Shown here: positions 17,499 to 25,189 of the stretch, in pieces
Position numbering within the stretch: the first letter of the stretch is position 1
Layout of the letters: the number at the start of each line of letters is the position of its first letter
Origin: Cryptoclostridium sp036644995
GTDB lineage: Bacteria > Bacillota > Dehalobacteriia > UBA7702
DNA: 64,000 bases
Reading direction: 5' to 3'
Assembly: GCA_036644995.1 (NCBI GenBank)
Contig: JAVXOZ010000005.1
Location: forward strand, 1 to 64,000
The notes under the pieces: generated by a model
Databases searched by the model: none
What the model saw: only the letters and a program-made list of their open reading frames with translations
Told to the model about the DNA's origin: nothing
Made by a program: the position numbers and the translations under genes

Positions 17499-18362
17499 TT
17501 AGACCTTCCTTGTCAACAGTTGGGTTGCGTATTTTTGAAATGCGGCTGTATCTTTGGAAATCGAGGAAATGCTCTCATTTGCTTTATTTATCACTTTTTT
17601 TGCCTCAGATTTAGCTACATCTATCCCCAATAAGCTTACATAAGTATTTTTATGGCTGGCTTCATCTGAGCCTATGGGCTTGCCTAAATCTTCAAAAGTG
17701 CCTTCCTCATCTAAAATATCATCGGTTATTTGGAAGCCCAAGCCTAAATTTCTGCCAAATTCTTCCCATTTACCAATTTCTTCTTCATCTGCACCGCCTA
17801 AAATTGCACCACAAACCAAAGATAAGGCTATTAATGCCCCGGTTTTATGAAAATGAATTTCCTTAAGTTTATCCACGGGAATTCTCTTATTTTCTGCTAA
17901 AATATCCAAGCTTTGTCCATAAATCATGCCACGGGCACCGGCATAACTCCCTGCTTTGGCAATGGCTCGCAGAAGATTTTCCGGGTTTTCGCAATGACAA
18001 TTTGCCATTTGCCTAAAGGACTCGGTTAAAAGCCCATCCCCTGCTAAAATAGCCATAGCTTCACCGTAGATGCGGTGATTTGTGGGTTTGCCACGGCGAA
18101 AATCGTCGTTATCCATGGCGGGTAAATCATCGTGAATTAAAGAATAAGTATGTATCATTTCCAAACCTAAGCCAAAGCCCAAAAACTTTTGCCAATCATC
18201 ACGGTAAAGTGCCAAAACCCCTAAAAACAACACGGGTCTTAAACGTTTACCCCCTGCTAAAAGACTATATGCCATGGCTTCACGCACCAAAGTTGTTTGA
18301 TTTTCGCAAAATTTTTCCAAGGCTTTTTCAAATATAAGTTTTTTATCTTCAAAATAATCCAT
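17499..18362 (-). CDS. ispA: polyprenyl (farnesyl) diphosphate synthase
   Basis: Condenses isopentenyl diphosphate with allylic diphosphates to make geranyl/farnesyl diphosphate. The 287-residue protein has the first aspartate-rich motif DDLPAMDNDDFRRGKPTNH (about 82-100) and the second, DDILDE (about 222-227), plus GGKRLRPVL near the start. The ATG at 18362 is preferred over one 12 bp upstream because GGGAG precedes it. It sits between xseB and the OLE RNA, so the RNA is probably produced from or processed out of this operon. Confidence 0.93.
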   Translation of the reverse strand: MDYFEDKKLIFEKALEKFCENQTTLVREAMAYSLLAGGKRLRPVLFLGVLALYRDDWQKFLGFGLGLEMIHTYSLIHDDLPAMDNDDFRRGKPTNHRIYGEAMAILAGDGLLTESFRQMANCHCENPENLLRAIAKAGSYAGARGMIYGQSLDILAENKRIPVDKLKEIHFHKTGALIALSLVCGAILGGADEEEIGKWEEFGRNLGLGFQITDDILDEEGTFEDLGKPIGSDEASHKNTYVSLLGIDVAKSEAKKVINKANESISSISKDTAAFQKYATQLLTRKV

Positions 18363-18738
18363 ATTTTCTCCCATTTCAATTTACGTTAAAGGAACTTGAA
18401 ATTTATTTTAAATTTACCTTAGAGTTGTTGGGAATTTTTGTAAAGATGCCTATATAACTACGTTGGAGTTGTTGGAAGCTGCCTAAAATCTACGTTAGAT
18501 TTGTTGGAAAGCTGCCTAAAACAGCACTAAAAACACTGTGTGAGTTTTCGGTAAAGATACCTATAAATATGCGTTAGATTTGTTGGAAAGCTACCTAAAA
18601 TCTACGTTAGATTTGTTGGGAAGCTACCTATAAATATACGTTAGATTTGTTGGAAAGCTGCCATTTAATCTACGCTAAAATTATTGAAATTCGTCTAAAT
18701 TTTACTTTAAAGCTATTTTAAGCTGCCTAAAAATGCGG
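18363..18738. repeat. degenerate 33-35-bp tandem array between xseB and ispA
   Basis: From about 18413 to 18695 imperfect copies of a unit like GTTAGATTTGTTGGAAAGCT plus GCCTAAAATCTAC follow one another, seven or so in number. They interrupt an otherwise tight operon. No gene or hairpin terminator is visible. Confidence 0.8.
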
Positions 18739-19074
18739 TTAAAAAAGGGAATCTTCTTCATCCATGGGTGGTTCTTGGGGCAAAGGCACAGATTCGTTTT
18801 CACTTTGGATTTCCACTTCAAATTGAGATTTTACTTTGGGTTTTGGGGTGGGCTTTGCTTTGGGTTTTGGCTCCTCAATGGCTTTTTTGGAGAGAATTTC
18901 AATCTTCGCCTCAGCTTCACCTAATTTTTCTTCACAGCAACGCAATAAGCCGATGCCTGTTTCAAATTTGCCCAAAAGTTCATCTAAGCCCAAATCGCCG
19001 TTTTCCATGGATTTTACCGTGGCTTCCAGCTCTTTCATGGCTGCTTCAAATGTTAAATCATTATTTTTCGTCAT
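18739..19074 (-). CDS. xseB: exodeoxyribonuclease VII small subunit
   Basis: The small subunit of exonuclease VII, which degrades single-stranded DNA together with XseA. The conserved core is FEAAMKELEATVKSMENGDL (about 10-29) followed by LDELLGKFETGIGLLRCCEE. I start at 19074, where AAGG precedes the ATG; this overlaps xseA by 14 bp. The protein is 111 residues, longer than the usual 75-85, because of a Pro/Lys-rich tail (KPKAKPTPKPKVK) and an acidic end. The tail is one of several low-complexity extensions in this window. Confidence 0.88.
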   Translation of the reverse strand: MTKNNDLTFEAAMKELEATVKSMENGDLGLDELLGKFETGIGLLRCCEEKLGEAEAKIEILSKKAIEEPKPKAKPTPKPKVKSQFEVEIQSENESVPLPQEPPMDEEDSLF

Positions 19075-20284
19075 AAATAATACCTTCTTTTCCATCTAAT
19101 ACACGGCACAATAAATGGCCTTTTTCTAATTGCACTTGGACTTCTTCACCAATTTTTACATCTTTTTGGTCGTGCAACGGCTTTTTTTCTTTTAAGCACA
19201 GGCTGTAACCACGCTCTAAAGTGTTTAAGGGGCTTAAAACTGCTAATTTTTCTTTTAAAATTTGATATTGGGTAATTTTTTTCTGCAAGCCATCATTAAA
19301 AAGAGCGTGGATTTTTTGCTCCGCCATATCTACCCTTTGGATTTGGCTTTGAAAGAGTTTTTCCGGCTGGGTAAAAACGTGGCTTTCTTGGAGCTTTTTT
19401 AGTCTATCACTTCGAGATTTCAACCCCAAGTGCAGCCTTTGAACCATGGCACTTTTTTGCATGGCTAAACGTGTTTCCAAATCACTTAAAGAAGGTACCG
19501 CAATTTCTGCGGCTTGGGATGGGGTTGCACCTCGTCTATCTGCCACCAAATCCGCAATGGTGGTATCGGTTTCATGACCCACAGCGGAAATTATGGGTAA
19601 ATTTGAGTTAAAAATTGCCCTTGCCACAACTTCGGTATTAAATGCCCAAAGGTCCTCAATGGAGCCGCCGCCTCTGCCCACAATAAGCAAATCCACATTT
19701 TTTTCACGATTAAAATAATTTATGCCTGCTACGATTTCACCCATGGCAGCATCGCCTTGAACTGCGGCTGGATAAAGTGTTAAGGCGATGGCGGGAAATC
19801 TTGCAGTTGCCACATTTTGAATATCGTGCCACACCGCACCGGTGGGTGAAGTAACCACGCCGATACGAGGTGAAAACAGAGGTATATTTTTTTTATATGC
19901 TAAATCAAACAATCCTTCTTGATTTAATTTCTTTTTTAGCTGTTCAAAAGCCAAATAGAGATCCCCCAACCCGGAAACCTCCATGGAAGTGGCAATTATT
20001 TGGTATTGACCATCACGCTCGTAAACGGAAATAGAGCCTTTAACGATGACTTTTTGTCCGTTTTCAGGGCGAAATTTCAGCTTTGCCACGCTGGTTTTAA
20101 ACATTACCGCTTTTAAAAAAGATGTTTCATCTTTCAGCCCAAAATACATATGACCCGATGAATATATTTTGCAGTTGGAAATTTCTCCTTCTACCAAAAT
20201 ATTTTTTAAATTATCATCCTCATTAAAACGACGTTTTATATAATAATTAAGTTGACTTACCGTTACTATTTTACGTTCTGCCAT
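19061..20284 (-). CDS. xseA: exodeoxyribonuclease VII large subunit
   Basis: The catalytic subunit of exonuclease VII. The 407-residue protein has an N-terminal OB-fold (about 1-100) for ssDNA binding, the catalytic-domain signatures VVTSPTGAVWHDI, GRGGGSIEDLWAFN and AVGHETDTTIADLVADRRG, a helical region and a C-terminal domain ending near the LERGYSL motif. The length is standard. It follows the TsaD paralogue by 14 bp and overlaps xseB. Confidence 0.95.
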   Translation of the reverse strand: MAERKIVTVSQLNYYIKRRFNEDDNLKNILVEGEISNCKIYSSGHMYFGLKDETSFLKAVMFKTSVAKLKFRPENGQKVIVKGSISVYERDGQYQIIATSMEVSGLGDLYLAFEQLKKKLNQEGLFDLAYKKNIPLFSPRIGVVTSPTGAVWHDIQNVATARFPAIALTLYPAAVQGDAAMGEIVAGINYFNREKNVDLLIVGRGGGSIEDLWAFNTEVVARAIFNSNLPIISAVGHETDTTIADLVADRRGATPSQAAEIAVPSLSDLETRLAMQKSAMVQRLHLGLKSRSDRLKKLQESHVFTQPEKLFQSQIQRVDMAEQKIHALFNDGLQKKITQYQILKEKLAVLSPLNTLERGYSLCLKEKKPLHDQKDVKIGEEVQVQLEKGHLLCRVLDGKEGIIYDEK

Positions 20285-20298
20285 AATTTTTTCCTTTG

Positions 20299-21249
20299 TT
20301 ATTTTTTTGCCATATATCGAGCCAGAGCCAATCTCCCCACACCTACGGCATTATCCGTGGCAAATTTTGGCGGTGTGAAAAACAAATTGCAGTGGCTTAT
20401 TTTTTCAATTAAATAAGTTTTTACATATTGATTGGCAGTTACGCCACCCACCATTAATGCGGTTTCGGCATTTGTTTTTTCCGTGGCGTAGGTTAAGGAT
20501 TTTTTAAAGGTTCTCCCCAGTGTTTCCTCAACGCAACGGGCTGCCACTTCCGCTGTTATGCCTTTTTTTAACATAGATTCAATGGCGGTTTCCTGACCTG
20601 AAAAGCTAAATTCACCATTTTGGCAATAGGTGGGTAATTTAGGAATTTCACCTGTGGCTTTAGCTGCCAATTTTTCCAGTTCCTTACCTGTGGGGAATTT
20701 TAAGCCCAGTTTTACCCCTATTCTATCCACAAATTGCCCTGCATGAAGGTCGTTTGTGGCAGCTATCAAGGTAAATTCATATTCACCTTCCTTAATTTTT
20801 ACCGCTTGGTGAATTTCTGATGTGCCACCGGAAAAATGACACATTAAAAACTTTTCCCCAATAGCGGGGCAAAAATCCACAGTGCCCAAACCTGCCGCCA
20901 TGTGCCCTTCCTGGTGAGAAACACGAAAAAGCGGAACTTTGAGAGCCGCTGCCAAATTTCTGGCGGCATTTTCCCCACCTAAAAACACAGGCATATAGGA
21001 GTTTTCCAAGGGTCTGGGTTGGGTGCTTACCCCTATGGCTTTAATTTTTCCGAAATCAAAATCTGCGGCTAAGGATTCTATTAATGTAGGAATATTTCTT
21101 ATATGCTGAAAAAGAGCCTCGGACTGAGCTAAACCCCGCTGACCCAAGGGTACGTCCAAAACTCTCCTTTTATCTGCCAATAAATCACCCTCTGTGGTAA
21201 CCAGTGCCACAGAAGTTGTATAACAGCTTGTATCCAATGAAAGTATCAT
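20299..21249 (-). CDS. TsaD/Kae1-like paralogue
   Basis: A 316-residue ASKHA-fold protein of the Kae1/TsaD group. It has the LSLDTSCYTTSVALV opening, the metal-binding HQEGH motif (about 111-115, matching HxEGH of TsaD) and ATDNAVGVG near the C-terminus, whose Asp is the third metal ligand. TsaD makes t6A in tRNA, but Clostridia often carry this second copy between nusB and xseA and its role is not settled. The intact ligands argue that it binds metal and nucleotide. A genuine tsaD is expected elsewhere in the genome; this gene is shorter and divergent. Confidence 0.72.
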   Translation of the reverse strand: MILSLDTSCYTTSVALVTTEGDLLADKRRVLDVPLGQRGLAQSEALFQHIRNIPTLIESLAADFDFGKIKAIGVSTQPRPLENSYMPVFLGGENAARNLAAALKVPLFRVSHQEGHMAAGLGTVDFCPAIGEKFLMCHFSGGTSEIHQAVKIKEGEYEFTLIAATNDLHAGQFVDRIGVKLGLKFPTGKELEKLAAKATGEIPKLPTYCQNGEFSFSGQETAIESMLKKGITAEVAARCVEETLGRTFKKSLTYATEKTNAETALMVGGVTANQYVKTYLIEKISHCNLFFTPPKFATDNAVGVGRLALARYMAKK

Positions 21250-21364
21250 TTTTAATTTACCTTTTAAAAGCCTTTATTCAATGCCAAGGTTTTTTAGGAC
21301 TTTAATTTTTAAATAATTTAAACTTAGTTTTAATTTTCTGCGGATTTAATTGCAGCTTGGGGCT

Positions 21365-22321
21365 TTACATCGGTGTTTTGGCATTATCCGAAGTAATATC
21401 TGTGGTAGATTTGGATGTAGATTCAGTAGCAGCTTCGGAAGCAACTTCGGGAGTAACTTCAGAAGCAGCTTCGGGAGTAACTTCAGAAGCAGCTTCGGGN
21501 NNNNNNNNNNNNNNNNNNNNNNNNNNNNNNNNNNNNNNNNNNNNNNNNNNNNNNNNNNNNNNNNNNNNNNNNNNNNNNNNNNNNNNNNNNNNNNNNNNNT
21601 CTTTGGCTTCTTTACGGGCTGCTTCTTCTGCGGCGATAAAGGCTGCATTTTCCTTTAACATACGTGCGGTTTTTTCCGCATTGATACGGGCTTCTTCTGC
21701 GGCTTTAAGTTTTTTTGCTGCCATTTCTTCCACGCTGGAAGCCACAGTTTTAACCTTGGTACCATTATCACTGACAATGGAAATTATTTTTGGTTTTGCG
21801 GGTTCGGGAATTTCATCTGCACCATCAGAACCAAGTCCCAATTTTTCCACAGGTGTGGGTTCGGCTAAAATTTCAACTTTTTCCACAGGTGGTAAAACCT
21901 TAAAAAATTCGGATTTTGATTCAGTTTTGGCGTTATCCAAAATAGCGTTTACAAAGCCATAGGCATCTTCATCGCCATATACTTTAGCAAGCTCCACCCC
22001 TTCATCCATGGCTACTTCATAAGGTACATCATCTAAAAACCAAATTTCGTAAAGTGCCATACGCAGAATATTTTTTTCCACAGGATTCATTCTTTGCAAC
22101 GACCAACCACGAGCGTGGCGTATGATAAAATCGTCCAGGCGATTTTTCTCTTTTTCCACACCCAACACCACTTTTTCGATATAGGGATAGTCCTTTTGGG
22201 TTATCATTTCATCAACCAACGCTTCCAGCATTGTTTCTTTGGCTATTTCAAAATCATTTTTACCAACATCCATTTGAAAAATCATACGGAAGGCGGTTTC
22301 TCTTGCTTGGTGTCTGCTCAC
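21365..22321 (-). CDS. nusB: transcription antitermination protein NusB with long low-complexity C-terminal tail
   Basis: Residues 1-135 are a normal NusB (SRHQARETAFRMIFQMD start; NPVEKNILRMALYEIWF; VAMDEGVELAKVYGDEDAYG), which works in rRNA antitermination. A tail of at least 180 residues follows. It has a Pro/Glu-rich linker, an Ala/Glu/Lys helix (about 190-240), then after the gap repeated PEAASEVT units from a 24-bp tandem repeat. NusB is usually 130-170 residues, so the tail is exceptional. The continuous frame depends on the arbitrary gap size, so the C-terminal part is tentative. The ATG overlaps the amaP stop. Confidence 0.85.
   Translation of the reverse strand: MSRHQARETAFRMIFQMDVGKNDFEIAKETMLEALVDEMITQKDYPYIEKVVLGVEKEKNRLDDFIIRHARGWSLQRMNPVEKNILRMALYEIWFLDDVPYEVAMDEGVELAKVYGDEDAYGFVNAILDNAKTESKSEFFKVLPPVEKVEILAEPTPVEKLGLGSDGADEIPEPAKPKIISIVSDNGTKVKTVASSVEEMAAKKLKAAEEARINAEKTARMLKENAAFIAAEEAARKEAKXXXXXXXXXXXXXXXXXXXXXXXXXXXXXXXXXXPEAASEVTPEAASEVTPEVASEAATESTSKSTTDITSDNAKTPM
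21500..21599. other. assembly gap (100 N)
   Basis: Exactly 100 undetermined bases, the usual placeholder for a gap of unknown size. It interrupts a 24-bp in-frame repeat in the 3' part of nusB, which is probably why assembly broke. The true length and reading frame across it are unknown. Confidence 1.
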
Positions 22322-22923
22322 AGTTGTTTTTCTCCCTTGTTGTCCTCGGTGGGGACAATAAATTCTTTGGTTTTTGCCTCTGTTCTATAAGTAGCAGCAT
22401 CTTTTTCACCTGCTGCCTTTATCACCAAAACCTCCACGGATTTCACCGGTAAGGAGGTGCTGGCTTCTATTAAAGTTTTAATATCGTCCTGTAATTGTTC
22501 GGTAACAGCGGTTATTTTATCATCATATGAAACGCTGATACGCACACGCAAACATAAACCTTGGTGGCTGTTTTTTATTTTAGTATTAACGGTAACCACG
22601 CCGGGTACTGCCATGGCAGTGGTTTTTGCCATATTTTCAATGGTATTTAAAGTTACATAAACAGCATTTGCTTTTTGAGTGCCGGGAACTTTTACGGATT
22701 TTGGCGGCTTAATACAAAGAATAGCTAAAATGATAACCATTCCCAAAATGAAAACCAAACCACCCACCAAAAGGGTAAGGGGGTCTTTAACGCCATTCCT
22801 TAACATATCCGAAAGAAATTCCGCAACATAGGTAAAGCCCAAACCATCGGTGAAGATTAAAATACCGCTTATCACCAAAATGCAACCAAAAATAAAGCTG
22901 AAAAATTTATTGAATACAGACAT
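22318..22923 (-). CDS. amaP: alkaline shock response membrane anchor protein AmaP
   Basis: A 201-residue membrane protein with two N-terminal hydrophobic segments (about 8-26 and 48-70) and a cytoplasmic domain with an Asp23-like fold (VPGVVTVNTKIKN, GLCLRVRISVSYDD). In Staphylococcus AmaP tethers Asp23 to the membrane and contributes to envelope stress control. It lies 18 bp after the asp23-family gene and overlaps nusB by 4 bp, the arrangement common in Clostridia. Confidence 0.85.
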   Translation of the reverse strand: MSVFNKFFSFIFGCILVISGILIFTDGLGFTYVAEFLSDMLRNGVKDPLTLLVGGLVFILGMVIILAILCIKPPKSVKVPGTQKANAVYVTLNTIENMAKTTAMAVPGVVTVNTKIKNSHQGLCLRVRISVSYDDKITAVTEQLQDDIKTLIEASTSLPVKSVEVLVIKAAGEKDAATYRTEAKTKEFIVPTEDNKGEKQL

Positions 22924-22941
22924 TTATTTTCTCCTATGTCT

Positions 22942-23388
22942 TTATTTTTCCGTGGGTTCTGTGGGTTCAACCACGGTTTCTGCAACTTCTTCTTGGGGTT
23001 CTTCAGGCTGGGGGAAAACAATACCGTTTACCAAAATGTTTACTTCTGTAACTGAAAGACCGGTCATAGATTCCACTGCGTTTTTAACGGTAACCTGGGC
23101 TTCCTTGCAAACATCGGGTATTTTAACCCCAAAATCTACCAAAATGCTTAAACTAATTGCCACATTTGCTTCGGCAATTTCCACTTTTATACCTTTGCTA
23201 AAATTTTTAACACCCAATTTTTCAACTAATTCACCGGCAATAGAACCGGTCATACCTGCAATACCGTTAACTTCACTGGCTGCTTTTGAAGCTATTACAG
23301 ATACTACATCATCAGCAATTTTCACCGTGGTTATGGTTTCTTTGGGTTCGTTATTTTCCACTGTTTCATTTTCAATTATTTCTGCCAT
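22942..23388 (-). CDS. Asp23/Gls24 family envelope stress protein
   Basis: A 148-residue cytoplasmic protein with the Asp23 core: IADDVVSVIASKAASEVNG (about 24-42), KIEVEIAEANVAISLSILVD-type strands and VTVKNAVESMTGL. The tail is Pro/Glu/Val-rich. Clostridial members sit before nusB and are thought to act in envelope homeostasis with AmaP. The start at 23388 is chosen because GGAGG precedes that ATG; an 18-bp upstream extension lacks a ribosome site. It is the first gene after the spoIIIA operon, 235 bp downstream of spoIIIAH. Confidence 0.87.
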   Translation of the reverse strand: MAEIIENETVENNEPKETITTVKIADDVVSVIASKAASEVNGIAGMTGSIAGELVEKLGVKNFSKGIKVEIAEANVAISLSILVDFGVKIPDVCKEAQVTVKNAVESMTGLSVTEVNILVNGIVFPQPEEPQEEVAETVVEPTEPTEK

Positions 23389-23623
23389 AATATTTATCCT
23401 CCACAATTATAATATTGGTAATTTACAATATATTATAACAGGTATATCTCAAAATAACAATTCCCCAATATGAGTTTTTTAAGACAAAATAACATATATT
23501 TATGTAAAATCAAAATAAGCCTGAAAAAATAACCACACACAGGTAAATCTCCACTAAAATAACACTTAAATTTATGTTTACCTTAAATATTTACAAAATA
23601 CTTTGATATCGCATACTTTGATA

Positions 23624-24166
23624 TCACCCATTGGGGGAACCAACAGGAAAAACAGAAAGCTTATCCGCCGTTACCCCACAGTATACCCGAATAAAATCAG
23701 ATAATTCATTGATTTGTGCTTCATCCAAGGTTTCACTTTTTATAATTAAAAGGGAAAGTGGCTCCTCCAAGCTAAATATCACGTCCGTATAATTTCTGCC
23801 TTTTAAAATAATTTCCACCTTATCTTCAATGGAATTTTTTAAATACAGTGTTTCTAAATTGCTCAATGCCACTTTTTTATCCTCGGCGGTGAGGGAATCA
23901 TCGGCTAAAAACTTTTGATAAAGCTCCTCCTTTTCGCTACGAATACCCTGACGCTTACTGCGATAATCCGCAAAAAAATCTTTTTCCTCAATGGCAACTG
24001 CGGATATATTGGGGTTTACAGCAGCACTTTCCTCAATATTATCCGTGGTTACCGCTGCTGTTTTATCATCACCCAAAGGAAAACACATAAAAGCAAAAGC
24101 TAAACCAATAAGCACAAACAAGCACTTAAACAAAGGGTGCCACTGTGGGATTGCTAAAATTTTCAT
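23624..24166 (-). CDS. spoIIIAH: stage III sporulation protein AH
   Basis: A mother-cell membrane protein that reaches through the intermembrane space and binds forespore SpoIIQ to form the A-Q channel. The 180-residue protein has a short cytoplasmic start, one membrane segment (about 13-30) and an extracytoplasmic domain homologous to YscJ/FliF ring proteins. The ATG at 24166 follows GGAGG and is 1 bp after the spoIIIAG stop; a longer in-frame extension reaches into spoIIIAG and is unlikely. It is the last gene of a full eight-gene operon, so mother-cell sigma-E control is expected from family knowledge. Confidence 0.88.
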   Translation of the reverse strand: MKILAIPQWHPLFKCLFVLIGLAFAFMCFPLGDDKTAAVTTDNIEESAAVNPNISAVAIEEKDFFADYRSKRQGIRSEKEELYQKFLADDSLTAEDKKVALSNLETLYLKNSIEDKVEIILKGRNYTDVIFSLEEPLSLLIIKSETLDEAQINELSDFIRVYCGVTADKLSVFPVGSPNG

Positions 24167-24167
24167 A

Positions 24168-24701
24168 TCATACCTCCATGGGGCAAATTTCCACTCTGTT
24201 GGCACCTAAATCTAAAAATGTACTCACAGCATTTAAAATTTTTTCTTTTATTGCGGGATTATGCGCCCCTTCTGCCACCACTAAAACACCTTTTATTTTA
24301 GGGCTTTCTTCACTTATCACCACCGGTGTTTCCTCACCATTTAGCAGCACCATTTCTTTATGAGTGGTTTTTTCCGTGGTTAAATCCCCTTCTTTTCCCG
24401 ATGTACGTGAGCTTTCTTCCTGATTATAGCCGTACTCCTTAACCCCTGCTCCATCATATTCCAAAGCACAGGAAACCCTGCCCACACCTTTTATTTGGCT
24501 TAAAACCCCTGCCAATTCCGCTGCGGTATCATCTGTTATTGCGGATGTGGGGGTGGCGGTGGTTTTGGGGATTAGTTCCTCCTCTTTATCAAAGCCTTCC
24601 AATATAATAAGAACAATTACCGCTGCTGCTGCCAAAACCAAAAGATAGGTTATTTTCTTTTTATCGTTTTGGGTTAAATTCAAATTTTTTAGTAAATTCA
24701 T
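24168..24701 (-). CDS. spoIIIAG: stage III sporulation protein AG
   Basis: A 177-residue single-pass membrane protein (hydrophobic 18-35) with an extracytoplasmic ring-building domain containing LAGVLSQIKGVGRVSCALEY and a conserved C-terminal VVAEGAHNPAIKEKIL segment. SpoIIIAG forms the large ring of the feeding-tube channel between mother cell and forespore. It overlaps spoIIIAF by 4 bp. Confidence 0.9.
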   Translation of the reverse strand: MNLLKNLNLTQNDKKKITYLLVLAAAAVIVLIILEGFDKEEELIPKTTATPTSAITDDTAAELAGVLSQIKGVGRVSCALEYDGAGVKEYGYNQEESSRTSGKEGDLTTEKTTHKEMVLLNGEETPVVISEESPKIKGVLVVAEGAHNPAIKEKILNAVSTFLDLGANRVEICPMEV

Positions 24702-25183
24702 TTAAAAACCACCTCTGTTTTATTTTTTTTAACACCGTATTCCATGGCTATAAATTCTTTTATTTTATCCGCAAAAACACGCTCTTTTCCCTGTGTAATG
24801 CCGCTTACCTCAATTTTTACACCTTCAATATCAGCAGTATTCATAGCAACATTTGTTGTAAATTTAACGTTTTCATAAATTGCCCCCAAACGCACCTCTA
24901 TTTCATGATTTAAAGAGGCAGCGGCTTTATCTAAAATTGCATTTTCTTCTAACTCCACCTGCTCCCAACTGCGGTTATCGCTTAATTTGGTAAAATCTTG
25001 GTTGGCTAAATCCGTATCGGTAAATAAAGTGATAACGGGATTTAATAAAATTGCTAAAAAATACAAACCGAACACCAGCTTAACCCCATAATTGGTATTG
25101 TTTTTGGGTAAAAAAATATCTAAAAAACCTGCTAAAACCGCCACAATGGCAATATCACCAATCACCGCTTTTAATCCATCCAT
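24698..25183 (-). CDS. spoIIIAF: stage III sporulation protein AF
   Basis: A 161-residue membrane protein with two N-terminal hydrophobic helices (about 8-24 and 33-53) and a C-terminal soluble domain of ring-building type. The ATG at 25183 has AGGTAGG five nt upstream and is preferred over a GTG 6 bp earlier. It follows the spoIIIAE stop closely and overlaps spoIIIAG. Confidence 0.87.
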   Translation of the reverse strand: MDGLKAVIGDIAIVAVLAGFLDIFLPKNNTNYGVKLVFGLYFLAILLNPVITLFTDTDLANQDFTKLSDNRSWEQVELEENAILDKAAASLNHEIEVRLGAIYENVKFTTNVAMNTADIEGVKIEVSGITQGKERVFADKIKEFIAMEYGVKKNKTEVVFK

Positions 25184-25189
25184 ACACAC

